Shown here in pieces: positions 23,774 through 30,600 of a DNA stretch of 44,019 nt (position 1 is the stretch's first letter; the number at the start of each line of letters is the position of its first letter). The position numbers were made by a program, and so were the translations under genes. This DNA is from Phycisphaerae bacterium (GTDB taxonomy: Bacteria > Planctomycetota > Phycisphaerae > SM23-33). The stretch spans positions 1 to 44,019 of the forward strand of contig WRDM01000021.1 in NCBI GenBank assembly GCA_009783465.1, in the 5' to 3' direction. The notes beneath the pieces are model-generated. The model was not told the DNA's origin and did no database searches. It saw only the letters and a list, made by a program, of their open reading frames with translations.

Positions 23774-23876
23774 TAGGCTGTAGACTGAAGGCTGTAGGCT
23801 GTAGACGCGGGCTTATGAATCATCAGGCCTAATCTCTCATAAGCCGGCGCCTTCGGTCTTCGGTCTACGGCGCCAG
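23774..23876. repeat. Tandem-heptamer hairpin (CTGTAGG-like arms) with conserved core
   Basis: Left arm units CTGTAGA, CTGAAGG, CTGTAGG, CTGTAGA; the right arm is CTTCGGT, CTTCGGT, CTACGGC, pairing partly through G-T pairs. The core between GGCTTATGA and TCATAAGCC is palindromic around AGGCCT. Its reverse complement is almost the same as the core of the element at 42732-42838, whose arms are different. It overlaps the 3' end of the oxidoreductase gene. Confidence 0.85.
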
Positions 23877-24887
23877 CCGGCCTTGCACGTCGATGTCTTC
23901 CTCCATGGGCAGGTCGATTCGGCGGTTTTCTGCCGCGCTGAGGCAGGCGGCCATGAAGACTTCGAAGCCGCGGAAGGCCCGCTCGCCGTTGCAACTGTGG
24001 ATGTTCGCGTCGTCGTCGAGCCAGTCGGCCAACTCGCGGATGTACGGCGGCTGATCGAGCGTCACGTCGAAGGAGGCTTCGTCGCGGAGGATCGCGTCGC
24101 TGCCTCGGACCTTCGCCCACAGCCCGCTGCCGGAGACCACCTGCACCGTGCCGTGCGTGCCGTAGACGCACACGCCGGCGTCGTACCAGAATTCGTTGGT
24201 CCCCGGCGGCAGCTTCGGCGCGAGCGAGCCGCACTCGATCTGTCCCGGCAGGCCGCTGGCGAATTCGTATCGTCCCAGCATGTAATCCGGCGCGGGGTGC
24301 GTCGCGTCGATCATCTGCCGGCCCTGCGCGTAACCGACCACCCATTTCACGTTTTCCTGGCCGGTGAGGAACATCGAGTAATCCATCAGGTGACTTGCGT
24401 AATGCAGCATCGGGCCTTTGGAGGTCGCGTGGACGAACTGGAGGTCGCCGATCTGCCCGTCGGCGATTAGCGCCCGCGCCCGCTGCCAGTGTCGGCCATA
24501 TTTGTGCTGGTGCGACTGAATCGTCTTGACGCCCGCCTTCGTGACCGCGCGGTGGATGGCGCACGCCTCGGGCCAATTGGTGGCCATCGGCTTTTCGTAC
24601 GCGATGGCCTTGACGCCGTGGCGGATGCCCAGCTCGATCATCTCCAGCCGGATCGAGGGCATGGTGATGAAGCAGAGCACGTCGGGCTTGAGTTGGGCGA
24701 GCATGGCCTCGGCGTTGTCGTAGCGGAAGTCGAGGTTGAACTGCTCGCCGACGGCGTTGAGGCGTTCCGGCACGCGGTCGCAGATGCCCACGATCTCGAA
24801 GCGGTCGGCGTTACGGAGAAACGCGTCCACATGCTGCGCCCCGCGGCTGGGGCTGCACCCGATCACACACACTCGATATCGTTTCAT
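23865..24887 (-). CDS. Gfo/Idh/MocA family oxidoreductase
   Basis: A 340-residue NAD(P)-dependent sugar dehydrogenase-like enzyme. The N-terminal Rossmann fold starts RYRVCVIGCSPSRGAQH, a variant of the usual GxGxxG loop. The catalytic region follows with AIAYEKPMATNWPEA (EKP motif), then SHQHKYGRHWQRA. The C-terminal half is the usual beta-sheet domain. The start at 24887 has GGAG five bases upstream; the longer frame reaching 25397 runs through the gene before it and is rejected. Its last codons lie in the right arm of a hairpin. It is the first catabolic gene after a sigma/anti-sigma pair and likely feeds the two isomerases that follow. Confidence 0.9.
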   Translation of the reverse strand: MKRYRVCVIGCSPSRGAQHVDAFLRNADRFEIVGICDRVPERLNAVGEQFNLDFRYDNAEAMLAQLKPDVLCFITMPSIRLEMIELGIRHGVKAIAYEKPMATNWPEACAIHRAVTKAGVKTIQSHQHKYGRHWQRARALIADGQIGDLQFVHATSKGPMLHYASHLMDYSMFLTGQENVKWVVGYAQGRQMIDATHPAPDYMLGRYEFASGLPGQIECGSLAPKLPPGTNEFWYDAGVCVYGTHGTVQVVSGSGLWAKVRGSDAILRDEASFDVTLDQPPYIRELADWLDDDANIHSCNGERAFRGFEVFMAACLSAAENRRIDLPMEEDIDVQGRLAP

Positions 24888-24981
24888 CGGAACTCCAGAA
24901 GTTGAGGAAAACCGGCACGGCACACGCCATGTACTGTAACGATTTACCGGCGGGAGTCCAGAGGGATGTGGTCGCGTTCCT

Positions 24982-25476
24982 TTACGATTCCAGCAGGGCG
25001 GCGAGGAGTTGGGCGTCGAGGGTGAATTGGGCGTCCTGTTCGGTGGCCAGGACGGTGAGGAGTTCGAGGGAGTCGGCCTCGAAGTCGGCCATCGGCGGCG
25101 CGAGCAGCAGGTCGGCCAGCGGGTCGTTGAATTCGTCCTGTACCTGCGGGGCGGGCGCGACGGCGACGGGGCCGTTGTTGTTGGGGGCCGTGACGGGCGC
25201 ATTCGCCGCCGGCCAAATGACGACGGCCAGCAGCACCGCGGCGGCGGCCGCCAGGGCCGCCCATGTGCCGATGCGGACGACGCGACGGGCCGGCGAGGCC
25301 GTGTACGGACGCGGCGAGGCCTCGTACTGACGCGACGCCGCCATCTCGACGGCCACGCGCTGCCGCACGCGCGCCACGGCGGCGGCCGTGCGGGCATCGT
25401 CCACGTTCAGCCACGGCGCGATGGCCTGCTGATCCTCGGCGATCTGCTTCATCACATTGTCGTGCGGCTGGTTCAT
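24982..25476 (-). CDS. Single-pass membrane protein, probable anti-sigma partner
   Basis: A 164-residue protein. Residues 1-65 are cytoplasmic and helical, with many Ala, Arg and Gln. One transmembrane helix follows at about 70-92 (TWAALAAAAAVLLAVVIW), then an outer Pro/Asn/Ala-rich stretch and an acidic, Leu-rich C-terminus. The family is not recognised, and the classic zinc-binding HxxxCxxC is absent. Position right after an ECF sigma factor and the overall layout suggest an anti-sigma factor. The start follows GAGGTGG AACG. That ribosome site lies in an 18-base sequence repeated on the far side of the palindromic insertion that separates it from the sigma gene. Confidence 0.7.
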   Translation of the reverse strand: MNQPHDNVMKQIAEDQQAIAPWLNVDDARTAAAVARVRQRVAVEMAASRQYEASPRPYTASPARRVVRIGTWAALAAAAAVLLAVVIWPAANAPVTAPNNNGPVAVAPAPQVQDEFNDPLADLLLAPPMADFEADSLELLTVLATEQDAQFTLDAQLLAALLES

Positions 25477-25480
25477 CGTT

Positions 25481-25669
25481 CCACCTCGCGTCGATCATCC
25501 GTGTGTACGTGACGCGGGCATCCTGCCCGCGTGTCTCGCGGGCGTCTCGCCCGCGTTCGGCTATGGAAAGCCGTGATAGTCTGCATGGCGTCAGCCGTGT
25601 GGCACGGTCAGCGAGGGCAAGATGCCCTCGTCACGTTAATCGCTCGCTCTGCCACCTCGCGTCGATCAT
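25481..25669. repeat. REP-like element flanked by 18-base direct repeats
   Basis: CCACCTCGCGTCGATCAT occurs at 25481-25498 and again at 25652-25669. Between them are GCGGGCATCCTGCCCGC, GCGGGCGTCTCGCCCGC, a spacer with TCAGCCGTGTGGCACG and GCGAGGGCAAGATGCCCTCG. The last part is almost the same as 29-84. The direct repeats look like a target duplication around an insertion. Confidence 0.85.
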
Positions 25670-25678
25670 TCCGCTCGG

Positions 25679-26272
25679 TCATTTTCGTTTATCGTTTTTC
25701 GTCGCCGCCTCGGGCGAGGTCAGCATCTCTCGCAGCGTCCGCAGGCCTCGATGGACCTTCGCCAAGGCCGTGCCCAGCGGACAGCCGAACAAGTCGGCGA
25801 TTTCCTGGAAGCTCAACTCGGAAAAATGCCGCAATAGCACCATTTCCCGCGTCGTGTCGTCCAGCCGATCCAGGGCAGCCCAGAGCCGCCGCGACTCCTC
25901 CGCCGCCAGCGCCGGCGCGTCGACGGCCTCCGTGGCGGCGGGCAATTCGTCCTCGATCGACGACTCGCCGTCGCTGCTGTGCATCGCCACAACCACCGAC
26001 CGCACCTGCCGCCGGCGAATGTTGTCGCGAATCAGGTTCGACGCGATCCGAAACAGCCACGGCTCGAACCGCCCGCGGTCGTCGTACGACTGGATCGTCT
26101 TGACCAGCCGAACCATCAGCTCGCCCAGCAAATCCTCGGCCTCGTGATGGTTGCCCGTTGCGCGAACGAAGAACCCGTACAGCCGCGGGCCGAACGCCGA
26201 CACGATCTGCTCAAAACCATCGGCCCGCCCCGCACGGGCCTGGGCAATCATCTGCCGAATCTCATCCGACAT
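25679..26272 (-). CDS. ECF-type RNA polymerase sigma factor
   Basis: A 197-residue sigma-70 family protein with regions 2 and 4 only. Region 2 covers about 20-85 and includes EAEDLLGELMVRLVKTIQSYD and a core end WLFRIASNLIRDNIRRR. Region 4 covers about 130-185 with REMVLLRHFSELSFQEIAD and the helix-turn-helix LGTALAKVHRGLRTLREML. The linker between them is acidic. It is 43 bases after a MerR/CarH-like gene on the same strand and precedes a likely anti-sigma gene. In the classic MerR-ECF-anti-sigma arrangement, this points to a signal-dependent switch for the downstream sugar genes. Confidence 0.92.
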   Translation of the reverse strand: MSDEIRQMIAQARAGRADGFEQIVSAFGPRLYGFFVRATGNHHEAEDLLGELMVRLVKTIQSYDDRGRFEPWLFRIASNLIRDNIRRRQVRSVVVAMHSSDGESSIEDELPAATEAVDAPALAAEESRRLWAALDRLDDTTREMVLLRHFSELSFQEIADLFGCPLGTALAKVHRGLRTLREMLTSPEAATKNDKRK

Positions 26273-26315
26273 TCCATTAGTGTAACGCGGCAGGGGCGGG
26301 AGGATTGCAGAAAAA

Positions 26316-27188
26316 TTACGACGCCAGCAACCCTCGCGTGAGGGTGGCCAGTTCGGTCATCGAATGGCCGATGTGGATGTTGCGGTGGCGGAGGTTTTTC
26401 AGCGTGCCCAGTTCGCGGCCTCCGATGATCATGGGGATGTTCGATTCCTCCAGTTCGGCCGCCAGGGCGGGCAGTTCGTGCTCCAGGCCGTGGCAGGAGT
26501 CGGGGCAGGAGAAGGAATACCACACCAGCCTCGGACGGTTGGCTTTGACGGCCTCGCGCATGGCGGAGACGGGCGTGTCGGGCCCGAGGTTGATGTCCCG
26601 CATGCCGACTTCGCGCAGCACGGTGGAGGCCATCAGCGGGGCCAGGACGTAGGAATCCGCCGGGGCGGCCCCGCCCAGCGCCAACGGCGTGCCATGCTGC
26701 GGGATTTCGAGAATGGACCGCAGCCGGATGATCGCCTGCATGCAGATGTCCGTGGCGCGGTGCTCGATCATGATGCCGTCGCTGCGGAACCGCCACAACT
26801 CGCCAAGCCGGGCCATGCACCGCCGGACGGGGTTGTCGAAAATCCACGCCAGAGGCCGCCCGGCCAGGAAAGGCCCGTGAATCATGGCGTAGGCGGTGGC
26901 GGCATCGCCGGTTTCCAGGGCGTGATAGAGGCGTTCTTCGAGCTGCATTTCGTCCAGCAGGTCGGGGCGGAGCATTTCGGTTTCGGAAAAACCCAGCATG
27001 CCCGCGTTGAGGACGGGCACGCGGTTTTCGCGGACGTAGTTCACCGCGTCGGCCAATGCGACGCGCCGATGCCCGCCGGCGGTCCGGCTGGCGGGAACAA
27101 GCCCCTGGTCGATCCATCGCTTTACGGACGACTCGCTTACGCCCAGAATCATGCCCAGCTCGCGGCTGGTCAGGAACGCTTTATTCAT
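26316..27188 (-). CDS. CarH/LitR-like MerR-family regulator lacking the cobalamin-ligating His
   Basis: A 290-residue transcription regulator. Residues 4-55 are a MerR-type winged helix (SRELGMILGVSESSVKRWID, then TAGGHRR). Residues 75-165 are the four-helix cobalamin-cap domain, with Trp132, Glu142 and His143 in the Wx9EH motif known from light-sensing CarH. Residues 170-290 are a Rossmann-like B12-binding domain. The expected D/ExHxxG ligand motif is changed to Asp178-Ser-Tyr180-Val-Leu-Ala183, so the axial His is Tyr and the Gly is Ala. A Ser-rich strand and the IIGGREL strand remain. The start at 27188 follows AAAGGAGG by nine bases. The gene leads an ECF sigma operon and diverges from a giant exported protein. 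Confidence 0.85.
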   Translation of the reverse strand: MNKAFLTSRELGMILGVSESSVKRWIDQGLVPASRTAGGHRRVALADAVNYVRENRVPVLNAGMLGFSETEMLRPDLLDEMQLEERLYHALETGDAATAYAMIHGPFLAGRPLAWIFDNPVRRCMARLGELWRFRSDGIMIEHRATDICMQAIIRLRSILEIPQHGTPLALGGAAPADSYVLAPLMASTVLREVGMRDINLGPDTPVSAMREAVKANRPRLVWYSFSCPDSCHGLEHELPALAAELEESNIPMIIGGRELGTLKNLRHRNIHIGHSMTELATLTRGLLAS

Positions 27189-27368
27189 TCCCTCTCGCCT
27201 CCTTTTGCCATCAACTCCAAGCCTCCATGGATTGAACGGGTGGGCAAATATTGCGAACGTATGCACTTTTACCACGGCAATTTCGGTTTGTCACCCAACA
27301 AACAGGCCTATCCGGGAATAACCCTATCCGGCGAGACAGGGATGAATTCGACGCCTGAGTGAACAGGT

Positions 27369-27502
27369 ACCGTTTGTTCGAGAGAACATGTTCGTTGACT
27401 CGTTAATTCGTTGACTCGTTAATTCGTTAATTCGTTGATTGGCGGCGTTTCCCGAGTCAACGAATCAACGAGTTAACGAACATGTTCTCTCGAACAAACG
27501 GT
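27369..27502. repeat. Tandem-octamer hairpin (CGTTAATT/CGTTGACT arms)
   Basis: Outer arms ACCGTTTGTTCGAGAGAACA and TGTTCTCTCGAACAAACGGT are perfect complements. Inside, the left arm has CGTTGACT, CGTTAATT, CGTTGACT, CGTTAATT, CGTTAATT, CGTTGATT; the right arm has GAGTCAACGAATCAACGAGT then TAACGAAC. The right side has fewer units, so the array lengths differ. It lies in a 458-base gap between divergent genes. The rest of the gap has no visible gene. Confidence 0.92.
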
Positions 27503-27646
27503 ATGCTTTCGCCGTGTTGAATCCCACGAACGCGATAGCCCTCACGCCTGGAAGGACAAGGGTTTCCCGTGACTGCCCGCCATGATATGATGCTCCGCGC
27601 GGCCATGGCTGCGGCGTATCCGATTCTTTACTGTACGAGGTTGGCA

Positions 27647-30600
27647 ATGTACGCACATACACGATGGGTGGCGGTGTTGTTATTGGCGGCGGTGGTGGTG
27701 ACGGTGGGGTTGGGTGTGCGGGCGGCGGAGGATTTTTCGCTGTTGCCCGCCACGCCGGACGTAAAGCCTCAGCCCGCCAGGGCGGCCGCGACGGCGGATA
27801 ATCTCGATCTCAAGGCGTCGGGCATCTATCGCGGCGACGCGTTCCAGGCCGTCACGGACACCGATCTCCGCGGGTTGCTGGGGCTGCCTGGCGTGAGGCC
27901 TCTCGACTGGCGGCTGAACGAGGAACTTCGCCAGGTCAAGGAGACGCCCACCGCGTTCGTGGTCGCGTTTCGCTCGCCGGTGGGCGTTGGCGCGATTCAA
28001 TTTGCCGGCACGCCCACTGTCGTGAAACTTCTCAAGGACGGCGCGTCGCCCGATCCCGCCAAGGCCGACGCGTGGCAGGCCCTCGAGATCGACAAGCGGC
28101 AGAGCGGCGCGTTCACGGTGGCCCTGCCGGCGGGCACGACCACCGGCGCGGTGATGTTCCTGGACGAATCCGGCAGCGACCACGCGAGGCTGGGGCTGGC
28201 GAAAATTTTCGCCCAGAGGCTTCACAATGTCACGCCCGACGCGTTGGCCTACGCCGAGAGCGAGTACGTCGCGTACAGTCCGTTCGGCCCGCCGTTCACG
28301 CATCGCGCCGCCATCGTCACCAGCGGCGACTGGGGACATTGGCAAAACACCGGCCTCGACCCCAGAGGCCGAATGCCGCGAGCGCCCGTCTCGGACATCA
28401 ATCCCAGTTGGTTCATGCTCACGTGGAAACAGCCGCAAATCATCAGCAGTTTCTGGCTGGGCGATAACTTCGAGCAACTCACCGTGCAGTATTACAGCGG
28501 CCCGGAGAGCATCAATCCGCGCGCGGGCACGGACCGCGAGTGGCGGCTGATCCGCCAGGAGATCACGCCCGCGGCGGGCGGGCATTTCGTCACGCTCGCC
28601 CAGCCGATCACGACGCGCGGGCTTCGTATCAACATCCTCAAAACCAGCCACGGCCCAATCGCCCGACTGAACGGGGCGCATGTGTTCGTCGACCTCGGCA
28701 AGGACCCCACGCCGCCGGCCGCCGCTGCCGCGTCCGCCAACGAGCCGCCGCCCGTCCGCGCGGCATACGCGTATGACTTCGACGGCACGGTGACGGCCGT
28801 CATCAACGACGCCCAAGGCCGACGCGTTCGAAACCTCTTCGCCCGCGAAGCCCTGACGGCAGGCCCACACGAGTTGGCCTGGGACCTCAAGGACGAAGCC
28901 GGCAACACCGTCCCGCTGGGCACGTACGAATGGAAAACCCTCGCGGGCCCCGTGCTGGGGCTGCGGTACGAGATGACCGTGTACCCCAACGTGTCGGAAA
29001 ACTCGCCCGACAATCCGCCGTGGCACACGTCGATGAGCGGGCCCGGAGGCTGGCTGGCGGACCACTCGCCCAACCGCTCCGGCGCCGCCAGCGGCGACTT
29101 CGTCTTCTTCGGAGCGCCCGTCGCCGAGAGCGGCGTCTCCATGGCCGTGTGCGACCTGACCGGCAAAAAACTCTGGGCCGTCCCCTCCTTCGCGGGATTC
29201 ACCGGCGCCTATGTGCTCGCGGCCGACAGCAAAACCGTCTTCGTCCTGGCGGACGCCGAAAACGTGGCCGAACAATATCGCATCGACGCCACCAGCGAAC
29301 TGCTCTGGGCCGTCGACATCGCCAGCCGGGAGGTCCGCGACCTGGCGAGGCTCGAACCGTCCAACACGCGCAAGCGCGGCGCGACGGGCATGGCCGCGGC
29401 GGACAACAAGCTGTTCATCGCCGTCGGCGCCGAGGACGACTGGCTGGCCACCAGCGCCTCGCCCAGCGACGTGGACATCGAAAAATGTTTCCCGCGCTAC
29501 GCCGCCCAGCGCAAGCCGCGCTACCCCATGGAAATCGTGCCCAACCCGCGGAACGACTTCATGCGGCTGTTCCGGTTGACCGACAAACCGCCCGGCGCCG
29601 AGGGGCTGTCGATCCTCGAAACCACGCCCGGTAAATCGGGGAGACGGCACCTGATGTTGGCCTTCGACAAGCCCGTGCCCATCGGCAGCGTGATTCTGCC
29701 CGTGGCCATGGATCCCGGCGTCAAGGTCACGCTCAGCGTGCCCAAGGCCGACGCGCCGTATCCGCCCAATCCCGGCGACTCCAGGCTGTGGGTGCCGTTC
29801 GAGGTCCAGCCCGAAAAGCCGTGGGACGTGGCCGTCGCGCCGAAGGACTGCGTCGCCCGCGCGTTGCGCGTGACGTTCACCCGAGGCGACGACGATCTGT
29901 TCACCGATTCGGAGGAATCCGCCGCCGACGAATACAGCACGGATTTCAGCGGCAGCAGCGAGGACGGGCTGGAGTTCACCACCGACAAGCCGTCCGTCGA
30001 TCTGGCGGGCGACATCTGGGCGGGCAAACTCGAAGGGTTGAAGATCGTCGGCAGGCGGTTCGAGAACGTCGCCCGCTCGGCAAAAATCACGGTGAATTCC
30101 GGCCAAATCGGCCCCGACGGCGTGTGGGACGCCCAGCGCACCAACCCCGTCACCCGCCGCGATCCGGGCATCTATTGCATGACGTGGGACCAGCCGCAGA
30201 CACTCCGCGGCCTGGCGATCAAGGAACTCGACGGCCTGCGCGCCGAGATCGACGTTTTCACCGGCGAAGGCGACCCCGACCTCGCCGCTGACAACGGCTG
30301 GCAGCACGTCCGCTCCTACACGCAGCCGCTGCGAAGCTTGTACATGGGCCGGGCCAATCCGAACGCGCGCTACGTCGACGGGTACGTCGATTTCGGCGCG
30401 GAGATCGCGACCCGCGCGGTGCGGATTCGCGTGGTCGCGCCGATTCTGAATCTCGACGGCGAGGCCGCCCTTCGTTGGGACATCGAACGCGGCAAGGTCG
30501 ATCCGACGCGCTGCCGCCTCTTCGGCGTGGCCGCGATGAAGTATCTCGGCGGCGAGGCGTCCGCGGCCGCCGACCCGCTGACGTACCACCGCATCGAAAT

